A stretch of 64,000 nucleotides of DNA, taken from assembly GCF_901933205.1 (NCBI RefSeq), contig NC_044573.1, positions 58,468,493 through 58,532,492 on the forward strand, read 5' to 3'. Below the pieces are notes generated by a model that saw only the letters and a list, made by a program, of their open reading frames with translations, did no database searches and had not been told where the DNA came from. The position numbers and the translations under genes were made by a program. This document shows positions 1 through 13,934 of the stretch, one piece after another; within the stretch, counting starts at the first letter, position 1; every line of letters starts with the position of its first letter. This stretch comes from Camarhynchus parvulus. Taxonomy: Eukaryota > Chordata > Aves > Passeriformes > Thraupidae.

Positions 1-3000
1 TGCTTTTCTACTACTTTTGCCTTTTTAAGCAACAGAAGCTATCCCTCAACTTATATATATCCAGGTTTCTAATTAAACTTTCTGGCTGAAAAGTTCTTAG
101 CAAATTTCCCTACTCCTCATTTCAACCGAGGGTATGCCATGATTCAAGGGTAAAATCCCTAATCCTTCACAGGTGTTCTCTTGCTGTTTCTGCCCAGGAG
201 AGAAGCTACTAGTACAGCACGCTGTGGAGTGAACCCAGCAACAACTGGGACCATGTCCACCAACAAATCCAGCCCTCCCACATGCTTTGAAGTGTTTCAT
301 GAGTAACAGGAGGCAGAGACTCTCTTAGATTCCAAAACTTGTCCTGATGATTGTTATCTGAGTTACTAAGAAAATACAGAATATGCTCAATCAAATGAAC
401 CTGAGTATTCCAGTCAGACAATTAACTGAGCTTCTTTTAAATGTGAAAGGCATGCTGTTTCTTTTTCTCTAGCCTTAAGCATGTGGGAAAGAAGATCATT
501 TCTAAGCAAAGGGAAAAGGAAATTGTCTCATATGTATTAAATCCTTTTCCTATCAGGAAGTATGCATCAGGATTATATGCTTGGCAAGCAAGAGTACATA
601 TTTTGGCACATTTTTCTCTTTGTAACTTTAACAGCCTGCCAGCATTGCAGGCAGCACTAGCAGCAGTCTGTGTCCCAGACAGTTTTGATTATAAATCCCA
701 GTCTCTGCAGCGGGGCAGAAAGCTCTATGGCAATGGTACTGTTTGGTCTCCTTGGCTCCTTTTCCTTCCCAAGTGCACTGGGGAAAGAGAGGGTGGGGGA
801 TAGATGGAGAAGGCAGGATGATGGTCATACTTCTGGTAACTCCCTCTGCATCCTAGTTAAGTATCCTGTGAATAAATATCCTGTGTAAATTTGAAGAGAG
901 TCCAGGCTTGTTGTGATGGAACCGATGGTGTGCAATCTAATTGTATCTGAAAGATCTCCAATAAACCATTGTTTGAGTGCACCAACCCCCAGAATTACAA
1001 ATGGCATTGCCCACACAGACATTCCAGAAATTGTGGACACAGTCTTTTCTTGGTTATCAAATGAAAAGTTAAAGGGTAAATATCTTTTAAAGTTCTGTTG
1101 GCACCAAACATAATGTTGTGAACTTTAATCCCCCATCAGTGCTCAGACCTGTATTGCTAATCGCGCCATTTGAGGTGGCAGTGGCTTCCCCATTTACACA
1201 AGAACGAGGAAAAATAACTGAGCATCGTTATGTTTGCTGTGAAGATTTTCTGTGAGAGTGATGGCCATCCTGCTGAAATAACTTGCATTTTTAAAATAAA
1301 TAAATAAAACTGAATTGTGAAGGGAGGCAAATGAGGAAGAGTAGATGTCCTTGTATGGGAAAGATTCTGAGGGAGAGGCTGGATATCCAACTATGCTTTG
1401 GTTTTTCAAGAAGAATTCAGTACCTTTAGTGCTGGTTTATTTCAGATACTCAAAGTGATTACATAAGCATGCTTAATAAGGTAGCTAAAGTGTTACATTA
1501 ATACAGTTTGAGTGTTATGTCAACTTCTTGTTCTTCCAAGTCATTTGACTAGAATACAGTTCTGAAATTTTATGGGAAACTTCCATCTGCAAATCCATTT
1601 TGTCATCATTCTGTGGAATGAATATGGAGAGTAGCAAATAATGGAATTTTATATGTCTTTCCAAATTATGCCTTCAGGCAACTTTTATTGCGTTTTAAAC
1701 TTGTTTTAAAGTGAGTAAAGCTTACATATTAAAATCTAGGATATTCCCTTCAATATTGAAGTTAATGTTTTTAGTGGATGGGAGAGAAATGTATAAGGAA
1801 TATTTTGAGTAATTTTTGGATTGTAAACTGGCTTTATGAAGCAATTAAATTACATATTTAGATTTTGGTTAAGATGAGATTTTTTTTGGAAATATTGTTT
1901 TAAAGCCAGCCAGTTTCTTCTAACACTAAGGAGATTTTAAGTTAGTATCTTAACAAAAAATGGAAGCTTATCTACTGACATTGTTTTTAACCTCGTGTAA
2001 GCTATATAGTGGGGTCTGTTTTAATAGCATGTAGATTTCCTGTCTACCTACTTGGTTGTGTGAAATGCCTGACAAAATTGTTGGTGCTGCTAGCTTAGTT
2101 TTATTATATCCGTTGGTCTGTGGTTTGATCTCAGATGTAGCTTTTTATGTCTGGAACAAGGAAAGCTGAAGTTACAAAGAGTGAAAACTTTGGTTACCAT
2201 GCATATAGAAGCTACTCTTTGTAATGCAAAGGAATTGGTTTAACAAAACAAATTATTTCTTTTTCCTCAAGGGCAAACTGAAGTGCTGCCAATAAAAGGA
2301 CTCTTGAAATAACTGCAGTCTTCCACAGTTTCCTTGTATCTGCCACATGTGAAGTGTTTTGTATCTTTTTAGAATCAAGGTATTGAAGGAGACTTTGTCA
2401 TGAAGATAAAGGAGGGTTGTTTTTTTTTTAATCTAGCGTGGAATCTGTAATTGAGTTCATAACCTCACAAACATGTCAAAGCTGTTTCCTGAAGATATTT
2501 TACAAGACTAGATTTCTCTGTACAGAGATTCAAGAAGTGGATTCCCAAAGGCAGTACCACAGCTTGTTGAGATTAGTCTTTACCTCTAGGTATCTATCTT
2601 GAAACATGGATCCTGAATCTCATTTCTGAGGACTTGGTATTTCACAAGAGAGTGTAACCATAGGCAAGGAAAGAAAATTACTTAAATTGTTACTATTTGC
2701 CTTAGTTGCATCATATAGATCATTCAATGAGTTGGTGTTAATTAGCAGAAAAGCATTATTGTGATTTCCCAGACTAAGTCTCTACTGTGTATGGCATGAA
2801 AACAAACAGAAAGGTTTGACTGATTACTTGTTATAATTCCTTTGGCAGCAGTTCTTCATTTAGGAATCTTCTGCCACTGTACCCAGTTCTGTATTCTGTC
2901 TTTTCCTTTCCACATTACCAGACTGCTGCTTCAACTTTCTTCACACATCCTACTGTAAGATTGTCTCTTGTTTATTCCCATTTGCTGTTTAGATGGCTTC

Positions 3001-3861
3001 TCCTTAAACAACATACCTGAAATAGTTCATTCTAGATATCAGCTGGGGAGTCACATATTAAACCAAAATTGTGATCAGCAGTTGTAACCTTACTAGGTGG
3101 TACCTAGTAGAAGGAGAGGGAACATCCTTCTTCCAGGTAGGGAATTGCCGTTCATTCAGTCAGTTAAAAATTAGCTTGGTTAGGAATGGGCACACTTGAT
3201 GCGCCCTGCAATGAAAAATGTATTGAAAGAGCATGGTAGACGATTTTTTTGGGGGCACCAAATGGGGCTAGATTTAACTGGATGGATACTATAATTTAAA
3301 AAATGGTGCTATCCTTTCTACCTATTCAATCACGAACTTGTTAAGTATTCCTGAATGAAAGCAACAATACTTACCACTATAATAATGCACAGAAATAACT
3401 CTTTGAAATTATTACTGAAAATACTTTATGCCTATGACATAATTCTGGCTAAGCTGCGAAGCTCTTAATGACTGACAGATTGTGGGGAATAGCGGAGTAC
3501 AATTTTTAAACACTTAAAGAATGAGCCTATGGCTGAGAAGTACTGGCAAGTTGTAGATACTGCAGATATCAAGAAGGGTGTTGAAAGGAAATGCAGATGT
3601 TATTGCAATAGTTTTTATAATATATATGTATGCCCTGAGTCTCTGTAAAGTGCAGGTAGCTGATGGCAGCAGTTCAGTTAAGTATAGCTGTAAGCAGAGG
3701 GACAGCTGTAAAGGGATGAAGAATTTATAGTATACCTTTGTCGTGTAATTGCAAGCTTAATGCAGAAGAATGTCTCCTGAGGCACTTCAGGAGGTTCAAG
3801 TGAAATAATTCACAGTGAATTTAGCAGTAGCTGGAAACAAACTAACTTCTTGTTTTGTTTC

Positions 3862-3888
3862 AGTAGTAGTAGTAGTAGTAGCAGCAGC
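3862..3888. repeat. (AGT)n/(AGC)n trinucleotide microsatellite
   Basis: About six AGT units are followed by AGC units, read directly. It lies in non-coding sequence and could be length-polymorphic. Confidence 0.85.
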
Positions 3889-5880
3889 CTGCTTTCCTTC
3901 TATACCCACCCTCACCCCCCCTAATAGTGAAGTTTAACTGAAATGCTTCGTTTAAACCCCTGTGAGGGCTCATAGGAATGATTATACAAAAGTTTGCTGA
4001 ACAGCTGGGGTTTTATAACGAAAAGTTAATGTTGAGGGCAAAGTCATAGTTTTAATGTTTTTGGAAGGAGGAGGTATAAACAAAATTTGCCTTTGTTATA
4101 TGCTTTGCTTAACAGTTTTTGTCACTGAATTATCTGTAGGTGGGGCTGATAAGGGCAGCAAAACCTCAGTCTTAAAACTAAAGGATAAGATTCTCTGGGT
4201 GGAGGCTCTGTCTGCTTTGGCACAAAGGCTGCAGGAATGGCTGAGGGTGCTAATGCTGAGTGTGGTCTGCAGCCCACTGTGCCTCTGCATCCTGTCCTGT
4301 CCCTGCATTTATGATGGTGAGGGAGGGTAAGACAACCGTGTGTTGTTGCAATAGCTCTCTATTGCGAAAGGCAGAGGCAGGCTAGAGCAAAGCTTAATTC
4401 CTGCAGTATCCTTAGGTCTGTTTCCTTTCTGGTTGGAGGTGGTCAGATTCCTGGGAAGCTGTCAAAGGTTGGTAATTTGGATAGAGAGAAGTCAGGAGCA
4501 CAGTAACAGGAGTGAAGGTGGGGTTGCCACTAATCTGTGGAAGAAAGGATGGAAGTTGCAGCTGGTACTGGTGCTGCAGCAAAAATGAATTTAACTGGAA
4601 AAACCTAGTTTTCTTATTACTCTTGGGAAGCCTTTAATTTGTGCTGCCTTGTCCCCAAACTTTCAAAGGAATGGTGTTAGTCATGTGACTGGTGCCTCTT
4701 AACAGAATAGACAAAAACCAAGTATCAGCTATGCTTAAAGGTATCTTTGTGATTTGCTTTTGAAAATGCATTCATAATAAGTGATATCATGCATCTCTCT
4801 GATATCTTTTCTTAAAATAAGCTTCCTTTTTATTCTTTGGTTTATCAGGATGTTAGGATAAAGGGTTGAAGGAACCTTAAAAGCTTTAGTGTTTCAATAA
4901 TGTGTACAAAACTTAAAGCTAAAGTAATTTGAGAAATGTGGTGCTTGACCTATGATACTGCTCTAGTTTGCTGTTAGAATTGGAGGAACTAGCCAAACCA
5001 GTAAATCCACTGTGTAGAAAACAGTATTCTGGAAAAAACCTTCAACACCTTTTCAAAACCTTTATAAATCCTCTATAAATCAGATAAATATGTTACCTAC
5101 CGCGAAAGTCTTCAGTTTCTCAAAACAGGGTTAGTGCAGAGTAACCAGTCTTATACTGGAATAGAGATGGTTATGTCATGGCAATAGAAAACTTTTTACT
5201 ACTAAAGATTTCACTTCTCAAATTTGCTTCTATGTATGTAGGTATGAAATGTTCACCTTTAAGACTGTTTTCTACCTACAGTACAACCATTTAAAAATCA
5301 TTAATATTTATTGTACCTGTTATTTGGATGCCAGTCTTGGAGTTGCCCTGACAATGAGTTCTGAGTTGATCAAATGTATCTCCTATAACTTCTAATGCAT
5401 GTAGCGCCATGGAAGGATATTTCTCAGTTTCTGCAATACACTATGCTTCAGACTGGAACTCATTATATATTTATATCGTATCCCAAAGGCAGCCATGAGT
5501 TAGAGATATTGACAAGTCAGTCATTGCAAAGTAATGTGCTGTGCATCCTCGGATGAAACAAGTTTTCCTTGAAAATTTTATTTCTGTGGAATAACTCTCT
5601 CATTGTGTTGCATAGTCAGATGCAAACCATTGTATTATGTCAGTCTATGCAAATTTTGGAAAGGAGATTAGAAGAATCTCTCTTGGGTGTGGATTTAGTC
5701 ACTTCATTTTTTTCCTTATAGCAAGTATTCTTTCTATTATATTGAAATTTTCAGAAATAGCCATCATTTTAAATGGACATTGAAAGGGACGTGGTTTAAC
5801 AGTCAGTAGGAAACTAAATTGTAGTTGTTTAGTGCCATCCTAAAACAGCACTGGTGTTAAAGGGTCAGTAAACTTCATTG

Positions 5881-5928
5881 CTCCATGATTTCACACCAAA
5901 TTTACTCCATGATTTCTCACCATGTTTG
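5881..5928. repeat. 24-bp tandem duplication, two diverged units
   Basis: Both units begin CTCCATGATTTC and continue with similar but substituted sequence ending in a TTT-containing tail. This is a small local duplication with no other recognisable role. Confidence 0.75.
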
Positions 5929-8186
5929 CTGAGAATTCAGGAGTTGCAGACCCTTTCTAGAGAGGAAAGCATCAGCAGTAATTCATGAGCGGGACTGCTG
6001 AGTGCAGTGTGTCCACATGGATTCACTGTTACCTCAGGATGATCCTGTGGTGTCCCTATGGGTAGTGGTGATTTAGATGACCCGGTCTACCATTGCGATA
6101 GCCTGATATTGATAATTAATTTGGAAGGGGACTCCCTTCTAGACTGTCAGAAGATACATTTACTGTAGTTGTGGACTGTCTGGGACCAGACTGTTGCTCA
6201 ATGGTAAAAGTTAGTTAGCTTCTGTAAGTCTTATTTATATAAATACATTTTTCTTATGCTTAAGTCCATAGAGAATATTTGAAAAACACATTACTGTTCA
6301 GACTTAATTCTGAAACTGAAGATTTCTATGAAAGTGACAACTGGCAGTTTCTAGGAGTTTATAGATAGCCTGTATTAAATATCTGTATAAGGGTATATAT
6401 AGTGAGGGACATTGCAATCAGTGCTTTCTGATAGGAAACAGCTTGTAGTTGGGGAGCTAGCTGGGGCACAAAGTTAAGCAGTTAACAAACCAATGATCAA
6501 ACCACCTTTTTTTGAAGAGAAGCCTGATAGCCTAATTTTGTGGATGAGATTGCTGGAGTGGACTTTTGTCTTGCTTTGTTTTGTTTAGAATTTACATCTA
6601 TTAATTGACAAGTGGCAGAATTACATTTTCAGTGCGTGAATCCCAAATGTGAACATTGCTGAGTTAGAGGTTTTAACTGTGGCAGGCTTGGCGTATTTGC
6701 TTATTGAGGCACTGGTGTGTCTGATCTAATTGGGTCATAAATTCCAGCTTTTGTTCTCAGCCTTTTTTTGAGGGCTCATCAGACTTTAATACTGATTGCT
6801 GCATGAAAAATTGCTTCTCACAAAATACTCTGGAAAAGTCAACAGTGGTAACCTTTGGAGCTTGAAAATATCTTGGAAGGTATTGGCTTGGGTTAGTTAC
6901 TTCATTTTTTTTGGTAGTTGCAGTGCTGCTCTATTGTTTTACTGTTTTGACACCTACAAGTTGAATGGTATAGTGTTTTGTAGCTTAGTGGGAAAGTAAC
7001 TAGAAGTTAGGCAATACTAATATTTTTGTGCTTACAAAGAAATAGCTCAAAATTTGTAATTTTCATTTAACTGGAAGAAGTCATATTTCATTATACAGAA
7101 TATTTCTAGAGGCTGAGTTAAATTTCTGTAAATGGGAGAATAGACATGATGCTCTTCACACCAGTTTTTATGTGTATATATACTTTCTTAGACAACTCTG
7201 ATATACTGTGGGTTTCTTATGAAAGTAATTTTTAACTACAATTGTAAAAGCAGTTGCATTCAAAGCACATTTGGTTCTGGCAGCCAAAAATTCACTTAAA
7301 GACAAGGAATACTTTAGTAACTGCCTAATAGATTGGCTCTGTTAATTAGCTGGAGTGCCTTGTATTACATAATTGAGTGTCCGTGTGGAGAATTAAATAT
7401 ACTCTGACTAGTAAGTAAATATTGTTGTAATAAAAAAGAAATTATCTATGATTTGTCTGGAAATCTTTTCTGTCAGAGTTAAAGAAATACCTAATCTCTG
7501 TATGTTGTGAGAATTGCAATACTGGCTTGGTCAGGTGAATTGCAAAACACAACGTAATGCAAGTCAGAGCATTCCAAATTGTCAGCATATGCAGTAGTTC
7601 CACAATTTTTCTACAGATAAATGTGTGAGGCTTTGGCAGACTGTACAGTGATGTCTGCCATGTCTCCCACATAGGTTGCCCTGTAGCATCCTACTGCTGC
7701 CAAAAGGATGGGTGGGTGAGGCTTCTGTACCTTGCCAAGAAACTTAATGGCTGATTGCTTGAAGCAAGGCTTCTTTACTTGGGTCTCCTTTTAAAATTAG
7801 TTGTAGATTTTTTCCAGGTTTATCTGCACATCCTGACTGAAAATGTTAACACTGGAAATCTGGGCTTTTTTAACCATTACATTTTTAATTATATCCTGCT
7901 TTTAAAATTAAAGAGATGAGAGAACTGTAGGGCTGGATACTGTGCAAGTGTTCTGCACATGGCACACAAAAAGGTAGGATTCAGTGAGTTTCTCAGATTA
8001 AAAAAAATTTTTACATATTCAGTTTCAGCAATTACCAGTTAATATTTCTTAAAAGGCTTTAGCATTTATGATAATCTGAATGATTTTCTGACCAATCTTT
8101 ATTATAACAGAAATTTAAATGATGCCACATGTTTGGAGGGTATTTCCTGAGGAATCCTTGGCTGGATGGCAGATTAGACTATAGTA

Positions 8187-8957
8187 TACAGAATTAAAGA
8201 ATGGCTGGGGTTGAAAGGGGCCCCTGGTGATTGCATAGTCCTACCCCCCTGCTAAAGCAGGTTCACCTACAGTAGGTTGTACAGGATCATGGACAGACAG
8301 GTTTTGAATATCTCCAGATTAGGAGACTTCACAGGTTTTCTGGGTAGCCTGTCTCAGCGCTTTGTCACCCTCACAGTAAAGTTTTTCCTCATGCTCAGAT
8401 TGAACTTCCTGTGTTTGAATTTGTGTCCCTTGTCATATCACTGGGAACCACTGAATAGTCTGGCCCCATCTTCTTGACACCTGTCCTTAAGATATATGTG
8501 TGCATTGATAAGATCACTTTGGTTATCTGTAGGCCAAACAGTCACAGCTCTGAGAGAGATGCGTCTGTCCCCTGATTGCCTTCATAGCCCTCACTTTAAC
8601 TCTCTCCGGTAGTTCCTTATCTTCTTTGGGCTGGGAAGCTCAGAACTGGACACAGAACTCCAGGTGCAGCCTCATTAAGGATGAGTAGAGGGACTGGATC
8701 TCCTCCCTCCACCTGCTGGCAATGCTCTTTCCAATGCATCCCAGGATAGCATTGGCCTTATTGGCCACGAGGGCACACTGCTGGTTCATGGACAGCTTGC
8801 TGTCCACCAGGATCCCCAGATCCTTGTCTGCAGGCCTGCTGCAGGTCAACTTCTAACTTTTATTGGTGCGCAGGATTATTCCTTGCTGGCCTTTCTTGAA
8901 CTTCATCGGGCTCCCCTCTGCCTAGGTCTCAAGCCTGTCCAGGTCTTGCTGAGTGGC
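8187..8957 (-). mobile_element. CR1 LINE fragment, antisense, 5'-truncated
   Basis: Read on the - strand this is the 3' part of an avian CR1 retrotransposon: the C-terminal coding end of ORF2, then the 3' UTR. The + strand text has the usual antisense CR1 phrases, such as CACCCTCACAGTAAAG and CCAGGATCCCCAGATCC. The - frame at 8640-8849 still reads CR1-like protein (DKDLGILVDSKLSMNQQCAL, then VANKANAILGC). It has lost the 5' end, as usual for CR1, and carries many substitutions. The terminal 8-bp repeat near 8187 is degraded, suggesting an old copy. Confidence 0.93.
8640..8860 (-). pseudogene. CR1 ORF2 C-terminal remnant
   Basis: This - strand open fragment encodes the conserved CR1 ORF2 tail downstream of the reverse transcriptase core. 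LGILVDSKLSMNQQCA and NAILGCIGKS are recognisable, as is RLHLEFCVQF before the break. No catalytic motif is included, so it cannot encode a working enzyme. Confidence 0.85.
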
Positions 8958-11900
8958 ACATAAACATTTGTGTGCAAGCATTAAAAAAAATGTGTGTACT
9001 CATGCCTAACTTCTCCATCTTGTTGTAACTGCTAATGCATAGTGACAATTCTTGGATTAGCAATGTCTGGATCTCTCAGAGCTCATAGATGTTACTTGCA
9101 TGACTTAATTAACCTGGCGCTGCAAGCGGGGCTTGTTAAATGCATGCAGGCGTATTGGTCTGACTGCTATTTGGCAACTCCTGATTGTCTACAGCCTGGT
9201 AGCTCCCAAGCCTTTCCTTCTACAGCTCCTGCACTTTCAATGGCAGCTGTGCTTTTCGTCTCTCAGCACAGAGCTGCTTCTTTTAGATATCCTGTGAGCT
9301 ACTATGATGGGATTAAAATGACATTTTCTTCCATAAGCACCTGATTTGGATGAGGTATTATTAGTGTAATTTAATGTTAAAATTTTAAGTTTTAATTAGC
9401 CTGCTGTGTGAGCATGTTTTGAGGTAAATACTAGTACTACTGCTTGAAGACTTTCTTCTGTTTCTCCTGTGAGACTAGGATGATGAAAGACTGTGAGACT
9501 TCTAGACTTAGCCTATGGATAATCAGAGGAAAGCAATTTGTTTGTTCACAAACTTTTCAGCAGCTCTGTAATGTATCTCTCGTGGCTGATGCATGTGACT
9601 ATGTTGCTTGTAAATTGACCATGCTTGAGTGCACTGATGATAAAATAAATGAGTGGATTCTTTTTCTCAATAGGCTGTTAAGACTGACAGTGATTAAATT
9701 ATGAGAGAGTGCAGAGCACATTCCTTGAGTGGCTAAAAAGAGAATTGTCTCTTCAAAGCAGCAGAGAAAGGACATTGGGTTTCTGTATTCCTATTCTGAA
9801 AAACTAAGTGGTGCATAAAGGAGATGCTGAGTGCTATGATAGCAATGTAAATTGACAAGGTCGTACTTTCAGTTTTGGTAAGTATTAGGAGGTTTGAATT
9901 GTTAGGTATACTAAAGACTTGGAATAGGTCTCCTGTGTCATCAAGAACTGAAAATAAACAACGCCTATTTCAAGACTTTGCAAGTACCATTTGGTTTGTT
10001 AATCCTGTTGACTTCTGGGGAAACTGGTCCCAAAATCTCATTTGTTTGTTGTATGAAAAAAGCCCAAACCACTTAACTTGTATTTAATATAGTTAGTACA
10101 GAAATTTATAATCATTCATTTTTAGATCAGATTTCCTCAATTAAATTGTTTACGATTTCTTTCCACTGTACTGTTACTATATACTTCAGATTTCCTCATC
10201 CAGTGGTAAGGGAACTCTGAAAGCCATTGTAGCTTTTGCATTGCAACAAACAAATGAGCATAATATGCGTTTGCTTACAACATGCTTTTCTTACTCTTAC
10301 ATAATATCAGTTTTATTCATAAGTAATGTGATACAGAATATTCGGTAAGTCAAGCGTATTTAGAGACTTCATTAAGAATTGCTACTAATCACCTTAAACT
10401 TCTTGAGCTCTTTTGATCTGTGCTGCCCAGCATCTTGCCTTTCTTATGTTCCTGAGAAGTGGGGGTTATGTGGCACTCCAGCAAAGTGCTTGGAGCGGAG
10501 AGGCTACCAGCCTTGTGTAGGGCTGTGTTGGAGTCAGTATCATACAGTACTGAGGTATCATGAATGGAGGACGGGATTACAGTAAGGAGAGGAACACTCA
10601 CCTAGCTCTTTTTGTCTAAAATGTTTAATGTTATTGATAGATCTGATAGTTTAAAAATCTAGTTTAGATATTAATGTTGGGAAAAATTCAAATTGTATTG
10701 CACATTGCCGGTTAGGGCGGATTAATCTGGGTGGTCCCTCTGCACTGTGCAGAGCACTAAGCCAGCTAGATTGTTGATTCATTTAGCTGTAGCTATTTCA
10801 TCTGCAAAAAACCACCAAAAAATCTTAACGGGTAGTGAGAAGTCAAGAAAATACAAGCTTAAAATAAAGGGTTGCTAGTGTTCAGTCTTAAATTCATCAA
10901 GTAGTTATACAGCTCCAATAGAAAGGGATTAATTTGTTTGAAGTGTTTTGTCAAGGTGGAACTACCACACATGGTTTTGGACTAAGTTGTTCATTTTGGT
11001 TTTATGCTATTCAGCTACAGAGTTTGTATGAAAAGTTTCCTTGGAGGGCTTTTGATCCTGAAGTAGCAAAATGCATTGGATATTTATGTGGCATTTGCAT
11101 GAAGGGCCCTAACTAGGAAATCAGTTTACGGTTCTTTTGAAACTCAACCCTGTTTATTGAGACACTTTAAGAATGGAAAGTTTGGTTCTATAATAGTTTA
11201 ATAATTATTTTTTCTTTAATGTTTCATTCACCAAGGATACATACATAATTTCAAGCATGAGAAGAAATCCATATGTTTAGGGAAAAAATTATGGTGCTGT
11301 TCAATTTATTAAACCTACCTAAGATATGAATAGAATAATGACTATTAAAGCCTTGTTCTGTTAAATTTTGGGTTAGACCAATATGGAGATTTGGTAATAT
11401 ATCCTCTGGGGATCAGAACTTGCTGTATCTTTTTTGGCACTGGTGATATCTAGGTTAAAGCTAGGGAGGGCGTGTTATTTATGTAGTAGACGTGCTTCTT
11501 AGTCATACTGAAAATAAATCTGTTGGCTCACTAAGACCACCTTTGAGTCAAGTTTTCAGTCGAAATACTCTTACTGCTGCCCAGAATTAGCTTCTTTGCC
11601 TGATTGCTGATTATATATTTTTAGTTTCACAAAGGTAAGGAATGAAGGGAAATTAAATTTGACAGACTTTCTTTCCAATGGCTTTGTTTACACTCTTTTT
11701 TGTGTGTTTTCAGAGTGTGTTTATCCTATGGTCAGAAATGGGACTGCAGCTACTCTTAATGTAGTTCAGGATGAGGTACCAAAAATGCTGCAGCTTGGGG
11801 TGCCAGCCCCAAAATATAACGGGTATGTGCCAAACCAATACACTGAGTATTACAGTTACTCCTTTTGAACTGCTGTTAGCTGCTGAAGTAGTTTGGGTGG

Positions 11901-13930
11901 ATACAGACACATACCTGCTGCTTTGAGATACTGGAGAAAAGCAGCTATGAGAACATGCATTTTCTAGAGATTTGTGATTTTTAAAAGGGAAATGTTGGAT
12001 AAGAAGTCCATGTTTTTCAGCAGTACCATATTTTGTGATATGGTTAGATCAGCAGAAGAACTATGTCAAGAACTGATGGTCTTTAGTAGTTACCAATCTA
12101 ACAACAAGTTTATGTTCTGATGGATGTGACAAGAATAGCGCTGTGAATTGTGATAGAGCATCTTTTGTCTTAAGCTGTATGTAGTTTTGTTTAGGAATTA
12201 AATGCTGCCTGTTAAGAACTGCTGTGAATGTAGGTGTTTGGACACCAAACTTAAATTCAAAAGAGGGATAGCTCAAACATCAGTTGGATACATTTGTACT
12301 ATTAAAGTAATCCATTGCAAGCTTCTACCACGCCTGGAAGAATTTATGATACATCTTCTTACTCTTCAAAATGTAGTGACGGACTGTAAGTGCCATGGCA
12401 GAGCTGTAAAGGATCACTGGAATCTTCTGATAGGTGTACAAGAGATTAGGGAGTAGGATTGGGGAAAAGACCTTGCTGCTTCTATATACTCTAAGTGATC
12501 TTATGGGTTGACCATGTGTATAATTGAGTATCACAACAGCAATGCCAAATGTACGATTATATTACTGCTGAAAAAAAATCCATTTTAACAACTATCGAAC
12601 AAAAAGAAATAGAGTTTTTTTGAGAAAAATCCTGAAAATACCTATGTGCAGGCATATGCTCATAGTTTGACAGAACAGTAAGTACTGCCAACCAATTGAA
12701 AGCAGAGGATGATTCTTCAAGATAGTTTTGTCATCCAATCAGTACAATCTGTGTGTTTAGAAATCCTCAGAAATAATACCCTTCTGCAGACTGTGCTGAC
12801 CTTTTGCAATAAAAGGTTTTTCACCCCCTTATTGATGGACTTGGTCAATGAATACAGGCAACTGATATAAGAGTAGGATATGTAGCACAGTGAGATACCT
12901 ATTCTAGTTATTTAAGCAGTACAACTTCTCTATTTCAGTATGTGGTCAGTTCTAGCTCTATTTAGAGTGTACTTAAAAGTTAGCATCTAACCTTGGGGGC
13001 TTTTGTTGCTTTGCCATATACAGAACTTAGGATTCCTTGTTACTCATTTTAGGAAAAAACTCTTATTTATTAATGATTAAACTGAATACTTTAGAATGGC
13101 TTCACTGATGTCTCAAATAAAAACTTGAAACTCTTTAGAAAGTGGCTTTATGGAGTATTGCAGTCACTTCATTAATGAACTTGAAGATTTTAACATTTTC
13201 AAACTAGTTGTAAGATCTGTATGACCATCTGTAATTAAAGCAGTCTAGAAGAATTTTTAAAACACAGGAATACAAATTTCTATACAAAACATCCTAATTT
13301 TTTTCCTCTAAAAGTCTTTTATAAATGTTAGCTTTTTTTAATGAACTTAGTTTCTAAATGTTAAAAACTTCTTCTGGATCATTCTCAAAGTGCTCAGAGC
13401 TAGAAGAAGAAAAACTTGCTGTAACAGAGCTTGGTAAAATTTGTTTGCATTCCTTTTATTCTTGCTGTGTTTCCTGAAGGGATTAAACACTAAGTAGAAG
13501 AAATATTGCACAGCTTCCAAGAAACTTGAGTATTCTCTCTTTTTCGGCAGGACCGTAATGCTAGAAGTTAATGAAAAGACAAATGGCATCTTTCCCTCTT
13601 ACAGTTTTTCTTTTGATAAGTGATTTTTGTTCCTGCTGGGTTTATTTTCATTTACTCAAGGCTGTATTTATTTTCATATACTAAAGGATTACTACGGATT
13701 AGTTAGAGCCAATTCTTAAAGTACTGTCATGGTCAAAATTGAGAGAAGAAAAAGACTGTGATGTTTCTACCACCTCTGCAGGAGGTCTCCAAGCAGTAAA
13801 ACCTGCTCCAAGTTGAGTAATGAAGAATATATCTTTTTGCTAAAACTTTATATTTATTCTTTGAACTGGAAAATCTACTCCTCAAATAAACCCAGTCCTC
13901 CTTTAGAGTGAAGATGAGGGCTATTCTTTG
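8958..13930. other. Non-coding stretch, probable intron 1
   Basis: I see no gene or recognised transposon. A polypyrimidine tract and CAG at 11713 precede a 51-codon open stretch to 11868 that I could not identify. An imperfect palindrome built on CTCTGCAC/GTGCAGAG lies near 10738-10754. Confidence 0.45.
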
Positions 13931-13934
13931 TCTG

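Larger units (their letters stand above)
1..8186. other. Non-coding stretch, probable EPB41L2 intron 1 or 5' flank
   Basis: No exon, CpG island or recognisable transposon is visible. Open frames here are short, overlap on both strands and resemble no family I know. Minor features are an (AAAT)-like run near 1294-1312, an (AGT)n tract at 3862-3880, and a 24-bp tandem duplication at 5881-5928. Assignment to intron 1 is inference from the non-coding-start acceptor at 29620. Confidence 0.5.

Noticed and set aside
9042..9344. 100-codon open frame next to a CR1 copy
   Set aside because: Not CR1 coding, no recognised domain, no conserved start or splice context.
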